Shown here one piece after another: positions 16,901 to 27,900 of a stretch of 64,000 nt of DNA. The notes beneath the pieces are model-generated. The model saw nothing but the letters and a program-made list of their open reading frames with translations, had not been told where the DNA came from and ran no database searches. The position numbers and the translations under genes are program-made. Within the stretch, counting starts at the first letter, position 1. Each line of letters begins with the position of its first letter. Source of the DNA: Megaustenia siamemsis (lineage: Eukaryota; Mollusca; Gastropoda; Stylommatophora; Ariophantidae); NCBI GenBank assembly GCA_032433765.1, contig JAVIAB010000046.1, forward strand, positions 64,218,175-64,282,174, in the 5' to 3' direction.

Positions 16901-17937
16901 ACATAGGCAACATAGGCAACATAGACAACACAGGCAACATAGACAACATAGACAACATAGACAACATAGGCAATAAAGGCAACATAGGCAACACAGGCAA
17001 CATAGACAACACAGGCAACATAGGCAACATAGGCAACATAGGCAACATAGGCAACATAGGCAACACAGGCAACATAGACAACACAGGCAACATAGACAAC
17101 ATAGACAACATAGACAACATAGGCAACATAGGCAACATAGGCAACATGGACAACACAGGCAACATAGACAACATAGACAACATAGACAACATAGACAACA
17201 TAGGCAACATAGGCAATAAAGGCAACATAGACAACACAGGCAACATAGACAACATAGGCAACATAGGCAATAAAGGCAACATAGACAACACAGGCAACAT
17301 AGACAACATAGACAACATAGACAACATAGACAACATAGGCAACATAGGCAACATAGACAACATAGGCAACACAGGCAACATAGACAACATAGACAACATA
17401 GACATCATAGGCAATAAAGGCAACATAGACAACACAGGCAACATAGACAACACAGACAACATAGACAACATAGACAACATAGACAACATAGACAACACAG
17501 GCAACATAGACAACATAGACAACATAGACAACTCAGGCAACATAGACAACATAGACAACATAGACAACACAGGCAACATAGACAACATAGACAACATAGG
17601 CAACATAGACAACATAGACAACATAGACAACATAGACAACATAGACAACACAGGCAACATAGACAACATAGACAACATAGACAACACAGGCAACATAGAC
17701 AACATAGACAACATAGGCAACATAGGCAATAAAGGCAACATAGACAACACAGGCAACATAGACAACACAGACAACATAGACAACATAGGCAATAAAGGCA
17801 ACATAGACAACATAGACAACATAGACAACATAGACAACATAGACAACATAGACAACACAGACAACACAGACAACATAGACAACATAGACAACACAGACAA
17901 CATAGACAACATAGACAACACAGGCAACACGGACAAT

Positions 17938-18155
17938 ACATCAATGTACATCAATACATCAGTAGATCAATTCATCAATACATCAGTACAGCAAAACATC
18001 AGTAGATCAATTCATCAATACAACAGTACATCAATACATCAGTAGATCAATTCATCAATACATTAGTACATCAATACATCAGTAGATCAATTCATCAATA
18101 CATTAGTACATCAATACATCAGTAGATCAAATTCATCAATACATTAGTACATCAG
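17938..18155. repeat. 40-bp minisatellite, about 5 copies
   Basis: ACATCAATACATCAGTAGAT and related words repeat with a period near 40 bp directly after the 9-bp satellite ends. The right edge runs into a further 40-bp direct duplication at 18160-18235. Confidence 0.8.
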
Positions 18156-18159
18156 CTCA

Positions 18160-18235
18160 TGTCCTGATCTAAACACAGTTTGAGAAGTCCTCCAGTTAAT
18201 GCCTCGACCTAACCACGGTTTGAGAAGCCCTGCTA
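18160..18235. mobile_element. possible hAT-type terminal repeat remnant, duplicated
   Basis: CACAGTTTGAGAAGTCCTC (18174-18192) and CACGGTTTGAGAAGCCCTG (18214-18232) lie 40 bp apart. Both resemble the inverted terminal repeat of hAT-Charlie-like DNA transposons, of the form CAGGGGTTCTCAAACTGTG in the other orientation. No transposase or partner end is visible nearby. The assignment rests on recall of the family motif. Confidence 0.25.
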
Positions 18236-18855
18236 AATAGCCCATGTCTATGTCACTGGATGTCGATGTTTGACGGCGAATGTCGGGGCAATTTGAGACC
18301 GAATAAACTCTATGACGACTGACGCTATTGCGGTCACTTGGTCGCTGCTACGGGCGTTAAGTACGCCACATGACTAGCACAAACGTTTTTCGCGGCATTC
18401 TTCAAACAAAAGTCAAGGTCGCGTACTTCTCGCACTGCGATTGGTTGACTTGGCCAGGGTCACAGTCCAGCTCACGACTGGACGGACTTTGACTTGGCCT
18501 GACCCACAGTTTGTTCATGTCCAACATGTTGAACTTTGCGGACAACACGTGCAGGTGAGAACACAACTATCAAGGACACCCCGACACCAAACAACGTGTG
18601 GGTTTAATTTCACCTGTAACGTGACCCCCCACGTCAGTTCCCTAAAGTTGCTTCTAGCGGAGGCTTGGAGAGAACTGGTGAACTAAACGCGACAGACAGA
18701 ACCGAACTTTCACTCAGACTAAGTCTAGAGATACAAACGTTGAGCGGCTTGCATGTGTGTGGTGTCTGGCACCGTGCCCGTATGTCTGTTGGCATCACAT
18801 GATAAGCCGAGCAGGCTCCATAGATCAGGAGACATCACTCAGTTCTACTTTCAGA
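18236..18855 (+). promoter_or_regulatory. unique, CpG-containing 5' region of the giant Ly6 gene
   Basis: This is the only sizeable non-repetitive block upstream of the signal-peptide exon. It contains several CpGs between about 18290 and 18480 and an inverted CCAAT box (ATTGG, 18440-18444). I see no clear TATA box. The bases before the start codon (TTCTACTTTCAG, 18843-18854) look like a splice acceptor, so a separate 5' UTR exon may lie in this block. Its role is inferred from position only. An 81-codon open frame at 18441-18686 has no recognisable domain and I do not call it a gene. Confidence 0.35.
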
Positions 18856-18901
18856 ATGTATTCTGCCATCGTGTTTGTTCTTTTTGTCGTTTATTACCAA
18901 G
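18856..18901 (+). CDS. exon 1: start codon and signal peptide
   Basis: ATG at 18856 opens M-Y-S-A-I-V-F-V-L-F-V-V-Y-Y-Q and the first base of a Gly codon, followed by a strong donor, G|GTAAGT, at 18902. An upstream in-frame ATG at 18757 would add 33 polar residues in front of the hydrophobic core, so the later start is preferred. Cleavage is expected just before Leu-Thr-Cys, after the A-V-S encoded by exon 2. Confidence 0.75.
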
Positions 18902-18952
18902 GTAAGTGGGTGTGTTCTTGGCTGGGGAATCGAGGACTCAGGAATGTAGAAC

Positions 18953-18989
<37 letters not shown>

Positions 18990-21900
18990 TATCATCATTA
19001 TCATCAGGTGCCATGCCGGCTGGCGTAGGCGATCATCTCTCTCCACATCACTTGGTCCTTCATCCATGTCATCATTTCAGTCTGTGATCTTTTATTGTGC
19101 CATTTGGATAAGCTGTTCAATATTTGTTCTCTTGGTTTTCCTCTGCTCTTCTTTCCATCCATTCCTCCTGTTGTTATAGTATTGTCAATGCCTTCAATCC
19201 ATCCATTCTGCCTGTTGTTATAGTATTGTCAATGCCTTCTTTCCATCCATTCTGCCTGTTGTTATAGTATTGTCAAAGCCTTCTTTCCATCCATTCTACC
19301 TGTTGTTATAGTATTGTGAAAGCCTTCTTTCCATCCATTCTACTTGTTGTTATAGTATTGTCAAAGCCTTCTTTCCATCCATTCTACCTGTTGTTATAGT
19401 ATTGTCAATGCCTTCTTTCCATCCATTCTACCTGTTGTTATAGTATTGTCAATGCCTTCTTTCCATCCATTCTGCCTGTTGTTATAGTATTGTCAATGCC
19501 TTCTTTCCATCCATTCTACCTGTTGTTATAGTATTGTCAATGCCTTCTTTCCATCCATTCTACCTGTTGTTATAGTATTGTCAAAGCCTTCTTTCCATCC
19601 ATTCTACCTGTTGTTATAGTATTGTCAAAGCCTTCTTTCCATCCATTCTACCTGTTGTTATAGTATTGTCAATGCCTTCAATCCATCCATTCTGCCTGTT
19701 GTTATAGTATTGTCAATGCCTTCTTTCCATCCATTCTACCTGTTGTTATAGTATTGTCAAAGCCTTCTTTCCATTCATTCTACCTGTTGTTATAGTATTC
19801 TCAATGCGTTCTTTCCATCCATTCTGCTTATTGTTATAGTATTGTCAATGCCTTCTTTCCATCCATTCTACCTGTTGTTATAGTATTGTCAATGCCTTCT
19901 TTCCATCTATTCTGCTTATTGTTATAGTATTGTCAATGCCTTCTTTCCATCCATTCTACCTGTTGTTATAGTATTGTCAAAGCCTTCTTTCCATCCATTC
20001 TACCTGTTGTTATAGTATTGTCAATGCTTTCTTTCCATCCATTCTACCTGTTGTTATAGTATTGTCAATGCTTTCTTTCCATCCATTCTACCTGTTGTTA
20101 TAGTATTGTCAAAGCCTTCTTTCCATCCATTCTGCCTGTTGTTATAGTATTGTCAATGCTTTCTTTCCATCCATTCTACCTGTTGTTATAGTATTGTCAA
20201 TGCCTTCTTTCCATCCATTCTGCCTGTTGTTATAGTATTGTCAATGCCTTCTTTCCATCCATTCTACCTGTTGTTATAGTATTGTCAATGCCTTCTTTCC
20301 ATCCATTCTGCCTGTTGTTATAGTATTGTCAATGCCTTCTTTCCATCCATTCTACTTGTTGTTATAGTATTGTCAATGCCTTCTTTCCATCCATTCTACC
20401 TGTTGTTATAGTATTGTCAAAGCCTTCTTTCCATCCATTCTACCTGTTGTTATAGTATTGTCAAAGCCTTCTTTCCATCCATTCTACCTGTTGTTATAGT
20501 ATTGTTAATGCCTTCTTTCCATCCATTCTACCTGTTGTTATAGTATTGTCAATGCCTTCTTTCCATCCATTCTACCTGTTGTTATAGTATTGTCAAAGCC
20601 TTCTTTCCATCCATTCTACCTGTTGTTATAGTATTGTTAATGCCTTCTTTCCATCCATTCTACCTGTTGTTATAGTATTGTCAATGCCTTCTTTCCATCC
20701 ATTCTACCTGTTGTTATAGTATTGTCAATGCCTTCTTTCCATCCATTCTACCTGTTGTTATAGTATTGTTAATGCCTTCTTTCCATCCATTCTACCTGTT
20801 GTTATAGTATTGTCAATGCCTTCTTTCCATCCATTCTACCTGTTGTTATAGTATTGTCAATGCCTTCTTTCCATCCATTCTACCTGTTGTTATAGTATTG
20901 TTAATGCCTTCTTTCCATCCATTCTACCTGTTGTTATAGTATTGTCAATGCCTTCTTTCCATCCATTCTACCTGTTGTTATAGTATTGTCAAAGCCTTCT
21001 TTCCATCCATTCTACCTGTTGTTATAGTATTGTTAATGCCTTCTTTCCATCCATTCTACCTGTTGTTATAGTATTGTCAATGCCTTCTTTCCATCCATTC
21101 TACCTGTTGTTATAGTATTGTCAATGCCTTCTTTCCATCTATTCTGCTTATTGTTATAGTATTGTCAATGCCTTCTTTCCATCTATTCTGCTTATTGTTA
21201 TAGTATTGTCAATGCCTTCTTTCCATCTATTCTGCTTATTGTTATAGTATTGTCAATGCCTTCTTTCCATCTATTCTGCTTATTGTTATAGTATTGTCAA
21301 TGCCTTCTTTCCATCTATTCTGCTTATTGTTATAGTATTGTCAAAGCCTTCTTTCCATCCATTCTGCCTGTTGTTATAGTATTGTCAATGCCTTCTTTCC
21401 ATCCATTCTACCTGTTGTTATAGTATTGTCAAAGCCTTCTTTCCATCCATTCTACCTGTTGTTATAGTATTGTCAATGCCTTCTTTCCATCCATTCTACT
21501 TGTTGTTATAGTATTGTCAATGCCTTCTTTCCATCCATTCTGCCTGTTGTTATAGTATTGTCAATGCCTTCTTTCCATCCATTCTGCCTGTTGTTATAGT
21601 ATTGTCAATGCCTTCTTTCCATCCATTCTGCCTGTTGTTATAGTATTGTCAATGCCTTCTTTCCATCCATTCTACCTGTTGTTATAGTATTGTCAATGCC
21701 TTCTTTCCATCCATTCTACCTGTTGTTATAGTATTGTTAATGCATTCTTTCCATCCATTCTACCTGTTGTTATAGTATTGTCAATGCGTTCTTTCCATTC
21801 ATTCTACCTGTTGTTATAGTATTGTCAATGCGTTCTTTCCATCCATTCTGCCTGTTGTTATAGTATTGTCAATGCGTTCTTTCCATTCATTCTACCTGTT

Positions 21901-24900
21901 GTTATAGTATTGTCAATGCGTTCTTTCCATCCATTCTGCCTGTTGTTATAGTATTGTCAATGCGTTCTTTCCATTCATTCTGCCTGTTGTTATAGTATTC
22001 TCAATGCCTTCTTTCCATCCATTCTACCTGTTGTTATAGTATTGTCAATGCCTTCTTTCCATCCATTCTACCTGTTGTTATAGTATTGGCAATGCCTTCT
22101 TTCCATCCATTCTGCCTGTTGTTATAGTATTGTCAATGCCTTCTTTCCATCCATTCTGCTTATTGTTATAGTATTGTCAATGCCTTCTTTCCATCCATTC
22201 TGCCTGTTGTTATAGTATTGTCAATGCCTTCTTTCCATCCATTCTGCCTGTTGTTATAGTATTGGCAATGCCTTCTTTCCATCCATTCTACTTGTTGTTA
22301 TAGTATTGTCAATGCCTTCTTTCCATCCATTCTGCTTGTTGTTATAGTATTGTCAATGCCTTCTTTCCATCCATTCTGCCTGTTGTTATAGTATTGGCAA
22401 TGCCTTCTTTCCATCCATTCTGCTTGTTGTTATAGTATTGTCAATGCCTTCTTTCCATCCATTCTGCCTGTTGTTATAGTATTGTCAATGCCTTCTTTCC
22501 ATCCATTCTGCCTGTTGTTATAGTATTGTCAATGCCTTCTTTCCATCCATTCTGCCTGTTGTTATAGTATTGTCAATGCCTTCTTTCCATCCATTCTGCC
22601 TGTTGTTATAGTATTGTCAATGCCTTCTTTCCATCCATTCTGCCTGTTGTTATAGTATTGTCAATGCCTTCTTTCCATCCATTCTACCTGTTGTTATAGT
22701 ATTGTCAATGCCTTCTTTCCATCCATTCTGCTTATTGTTATAGTATTGTCAATGCCTTCTTTCCATCCATTCTGCCTGTTGTTATAGTATTGGCAATGCC
22801 TTCTTTCCATCCATTCTGCCTGTTGTTATAGTATTGTCAATGCCTTCTTTCCATCCATTCTGCTTATTGTTATAGTATTGTCAATGCCTTCTTTCCATCC
22901 ATTCTACCTGTTGTTATAGTATTGTCAATGCCTTCTTTCCATCCATTCTACCTGTTGTTATAGTATTGTCAATGCCTTCTTTCCATCCATTCTACCTGTT
23001 GTTATAGTATTGTCAATGCCTTCTTTCCATCCATTCTACTTGTTGTTATAGTATTGTCAATGCCTTCTTTCCATCCATTCTACCTGTTGTTATAGTATTG
23101 TCAATGCCTTCTTTCCATCCATTCTACCTGTTGTTATAGTATTGGCAATGCCTTCTTTCCATCCATTCTACCTGTTGTTATAGTATTGTCAATGCCTTCT
23201 TTCCATCCATTCTGCCTGTTGTTATAGTATTGGCAATGCCTTCTTTCCATCCATTCTGCCTGTTGTTATAGTATTGTCAATGCGTTCTTTCCATTCATTC
23301 TGCTTATTGTTATAGTATTGTCAATGCCTTCTTTCCATCCATTCTACTTATTGTTATAGTATTGTCAATGCCTTCTTTCCATCCATTCTACCTGTTGTTA
23401 TAGTATTGTCAATGCCTTCTTTCCATCCATTCTGCCTGTTGTTATAGTATTGTCAATGCCTTCTTTCCATCCATTCTACCTGTTGTTATAGTATTGTCAA
23501 TGCCTTCTTTCCATTCATTCTGCTTGTTGTTATAGTATTGTCAATGCCTTCTTTCCATCCATTCTACCTGTTGTTATAGTATTGTCAATGCCTTCTTTCC
23601 ATCCATTCTACCTGTTGTTATAGTATTGTCAATGCCTTCTTTCCATCCATTCTACCTGTTGTTATAGTATTGTCAATGCCTTCTTTCCATCCATTCTACC
23701 TGTTGTTATAGTATTGTCAATGCCTTCTTTCCATCCATTCTACCTGTTGTTATAGTATTGTCAATGCCTTCTTTCCATCCATTCTACCTGTTGTTATAGT
23801 ATTGTCAATGCCTTCTTTCCATCCATTCTACCTGTTGTTATAGTATTGTCAATGCCTTCTTTCCATCCATTCTACCTGTTGTTATAGTATTGTCAATGCC
23901 TTCTTTCCATCCATTCTACCTGTTGTTATAGTATTGTCAATGCCTACTTTTCACATCACATGCCCAATAAATGTAGATTGTCTCTTCCTTATGATATTGA
24001 TGATATTTCTGGTTTCTCCAGCTCGTTTTAAACATTCTTCATTTGTCATTTTTGCTATCCCTGTCATTCGTAGCATTCTTCTGATAAACCACATCTTACC
24101 TGTCTCTAATGTTCTCTGTGTTGTTTTACTTATCGTCCATGATTCACTTCCATATAGTAGAACAGGTTCGATGTAGCACTTTAGGACACGTTTTCTAACA
24201 TTAATTAACAATGATTTGTTTACATAGGATGTTTTTGATGTAATTCAGTCTTTGCTTGCCCTATTCTGTCTTTGCTTGTCCTATTCTGTCTTTGCTAGTC
24301 CTATTCTGTCTTTGCTTGTCCTATTCTGTCTTTGCTAGTCCTATTCTGTCTTTGCTTGTATTGTGTCTTTGCTAGTCCTATTCTGTCTTTGCTTGTCCTA
24401 TTCTGCTTCTCATTTCTGCATCTACCATCTGATGTTATTATTGATCCCAGGTGTTTGAATCTACTCACTTGTTGCAACATTTAGTTTTACTTGACATGCT
24501 TGTGTGTTTCCTGGTTCTGGTCGACCCCATCCTTGCGCAAGTTACCACCTGTAGATTTGAAGAGCCTTTGAAGGCTTGACTATGTCACTAATTATCAGTG
24601 CACCATTTACTAACTGAAACCACAGTTACAGCACCAACTGCTACATTCTCGTGGTACCATTACTTCTACTATCTCTACTATTACATTCACCAATGCTACA
24701 TTCACTGTACAATCTCTACTATTACATTCACCAGTGCTACATTCACAGAGGTCAAAGTAAAAAGAGAGCCAATTTCCAATATTCATCATTATCATCATGT
24801 GCCATACCGGTTGGCGTAGGTGATCATGTCCCTCCACAATCTTATATCTACAGTGCATCGTATCAGTTCTGTTGTTGACTGTTTTCCATGCCATGACACC

Positions 24901-27900
24901 AAGCTATCCAGTATTTTCTCTCTTTGTCGTCCGCGATCTCTCTTTCCCTGCATGTTGTCAGTTGTAACCAAGTATTCCAACTTTCCCCTTCTCATGATGT
25001 GCCCGAAAAATGTTGATTGTTTTTTTTCTGATGTTCTTTAGGAGCTCCCTTTTTGTGTTGGCCTCTTTGAGAATTTCGTCATTGTTCTTTTTAGCTGTCC
25101 AGGGAACTTTCAGCATTCTTCTGAGAAATCCATCTCTGTGGCCTGTAATCGTCTTTTCATTTGTTTGTCTACTGTCCATGATTCGCTTCCATAGGTCAAA
25201 ATTGGTTCTATATAGCACCGATGAACTCTCTTTCTCATTTTTATTGACATAGATTTGCTGAATAAGATTTTTTCATTTTCCTAAATGCTATTTTGGCCTG
25301 AGCTATTCTACTTTTTATTTCTGTGGTGCATCTTCCATCTGATGTTATTATTGTGCCCACTTATTCAATCAGTTAAATGAATTAACAGGAAGAAAAGAAG
25401 TCAAAGTTTCAGGATGTGTGAAATAAAAGGAAGGAAATATAATAATGGGACAGGAGAAGACAATGGAAAGATGGACAGAATATATCAGTCAACTCTATGA
25501 TGATGAAAGACCAGAGTTAAAGAATTCAAATGAAGACACAGGACCACCAATAATGCAGAGTGAAGTGGAGGACGCAATTCAACACATGAAAAGAGGCAAA
25601 GCTCCAGGTCCTGACAATATAACAATCGAAGAGATAAATGCATTGGGAGAGCTGGGAGTACAAGTCATAACAAAACTACTCAATTCCCAATATTAGGAAG
25701 AAATAATCGTCATCTTGTGGCCATGAGAAGGGAACAGCTGAAATTATTGTGAATACTGGACACATTGAGGGACGAAGAGATAGAGGGAAAGAGAAAAGAA
25801 ATTCAGAAAGCTTAAGAGAATGGCTTGGCAGAAGGTCAACAACAGAAATGATAAATGACTGTCGGGATTGAAAGTTGTGGAGGGACATGATCACCTAAGC
25901 CAGCAGGCATGGTACTTTATGTTAATGATACTCGCTTGCTATAATTACAGCTACATCCTCTACTATTACACCTACCAGTGCTACACTCACTTGCTACAAT
26001 TACAGCTACATTCTCTACTACTACACCTACCAGTGCTACACTCACTTGCTACAATTACAGCTACATTCTCTACTACTACACCTACCAGTGCTACACTCAC
26101 TTGCTACAATTACAGCTACATTCTCTACTACTACACCTACCAGTGCTACACTCACTTGCTACAATTACAGCTACATTCTCTACTACTACACCTACCAGTG
26201 CTACACTCACTTGCTACAATTACAGCTACATTCTCTACTACTACACCTACCAGTGCTACACTCACTTGCTACAATTACAGCTACATTCTCTACTACTACA
26301 CCTACCAGTGCTACACTCACTTGCTACAATTACAGCTACATTCTCTACTACTACACCTACTAGTGCTACACTCACAAACGATCCCTGCTATCACAACACC
26401 CCAGCAATAACTCAAGTTAGCGACCCCTCCAAGAATCTCTGCCTCGATATTTCCCCAATGTAACGTGGACAAGCTGGCATAGAACAAACATATTTGGGAG
26501 ACCGTTTGTTTAAACTGGCCACAAATGTTGATCCCCGCAACCAAAAATGTTTTGCCTTCCGTCATCGACATCAAACAGAAGGTCTGTCACCTCCACCTTG
26601 GATAATCTGTTTTATGCTGCACTAAACATCAAACATCTGGACTCAAACATAAAACACAGTTATGTCTTAGTCTGGGGACATCAAACATAGGATTACCATG
26701 AACGGTCTACTGACGCTTTTGTTGCTCCCACCCTCCCTGTTCTCTCAAGCAGGCAACATCATCAAGTGGCTGTATCCAACACACAGTGAACCATACACAG
26801 ACCCAGCGGCTGCGGTTACGGTATTTTAATTAAATAAAATATATACATTTTAGTTCCGATTCACTCATTTAGTTTTTAAAAAGGAATAAATATAGATTTG
26901 ACAGCTGTGTCCAGTTACAATGTCCGCTACCTTCCCACAGTGCGTGCGCGCCGGCGCGTGTGTTCACCCTCCCTTATCAGACCTCAACCAAATTTGAATT
27001 CGTCGTCTCTGAAAATGGGTACCCAAGGAATAGTGCGGCCTTGTGTGGTGCTGTCCGTCTCACCCAAGACACAGTTGTTTGTCATTAATACTTTAGTGAA
27101 ATTGATCATGTGTGCCCCTTCTTGGGAGCACAAAATCCACAAGCTTCTTTTACTATGCATTCAAAGTGATTAGAACAGATGTGGTCAACCTACGGCCCGG
27201 GGGTCGTCTCAAAGTAACACAAAGTGTGGTGGTAATGGCAGCTGGACATTGACGGAAGCTATGATCTCCAAACACCAGCTGTAGAGACATTTCACAACGT
27301 GACACGTGACCCATGTAGACTTTTAAATTATCACCACCATCTCAAAGGGCCCCGCAAAGAAATGTCCATGTGGAGCTGGTGCCCAGAGCATATCCTCCAT
27401 CTGTGTCCAGCCCACAAGGAATCACAGTTTTAATCTGGCCTGTGAGTGTTGAACTAAGGCAGGAACTATGGGGTGTTGAACTAAGGCAGGAACTATGGAG
27501 TGTTGAACTAAGGCAGGAACTATGGGGTGTTGAACTAAGGCAGGAACTATGGAGTGTTGAACTAAGGCAGGAACTATGGGGTGTTGAACTAAGGCAGGAA
27601 CTATGGAGTGTTGAACTAATGCAGGAACTATGGGGTGTTGAACTAGAGCAGGAACTATGGGGTGTTGAACTAAGGCAGGAACTATGGAGTGTTGAACTAA
27701 GGCAGGAACTATGGGGTGTTGAACTAAGGCAGGAACTATGGAGTGTTGAACTAAGGCAGGAACTATGGGGTGTTGAACTAAGGCAGGAACTATGGGGTGT
27801 TGAACTAAGGCAGGAACTATGGGGTGTTGAACTAAGGCAGAAACTATAGGGTGTTGAACAAGGCAGAAACTATAGGGTGTTGAACTAAGACAGAAACTAA

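Larger units (their letters stand above)
612..17938. repeat. 17.3-kb satellite of a 9-bp unit
   Basis: The whole stretch is variants of a 9-bp unit: GGCAACATA, GACAACATA, GGCAACACA, GACAACACA, GGCAACAAA and GACAACATT. The plus strand is rich in A and C and poor in T. Because 9 is a multiple of three and the usual units lack stops in most frames, open frames of more than 2,000 codons appear on both strands (G-N-I/D-N-T forward). These have no protein character and are not genes. Sub-blocks differ: GGAAACATA variants dominate about 14830-15860, and GACAACATA with GGCAATAAA dominates about 16870-17930. A further duplication with an offset of about 730 bp joins the regions around 14.66 and 15.39 kb. 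Confidence 0.95.
19006..24485 (-). mobile_element. LINE 3' half on the minus strand, swollen by two internal arrays
   Basis: The minus-strand translation gives the C-terminal part of a non-LTR retrotransposon polyprotein in order. V-S-R-F-K-H-L-G-S-I-I-T-S-D-G-R comes first (about 24460-24410), then a 20-bp array, then R-K-R-V-L-K-C-Y-I-E-P with L-L-Y-G-S-E-S-W (24211-24130), R-R-M-L-R and F-I-G-H-V-M (to about 23950), a 44-bp array, and last K-K-S-R-G-K-P-R-E-Q with W-R-E-M-I-A-Y-A-S near the 3' end. This is the region after the reverse transcriptase core. The clade (RTE- or CR1-like) cannot be fixed by eye. The element is 5' truncated and carries in-frame stops. Confidence 0.75.

Noticed and set aside
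612..17938. CRISPR array
   Set aside because: Short repeats are contiguous with no unique spacers of constant length; this is satellite DNA in an animal-like context.
18441..18686. 81-codon open frame upstream of exon 1
   Set aside because: Short, with no domain, in the presumed promoter region; length is within chance.
25868..26463. Three forward frames over the 55-bp array
   Set aside because: 55 is not a multiple of three, so the frames simply cycle through the same three translations; there is no protein signal.
27370..27849. V-E-L-R-Q-E-L-W-G frame of 159 codons
   Set aside because: An intronic 27-bp array. It closes as soon as the unit variant with TAG appears, and there is no splice or domain support.
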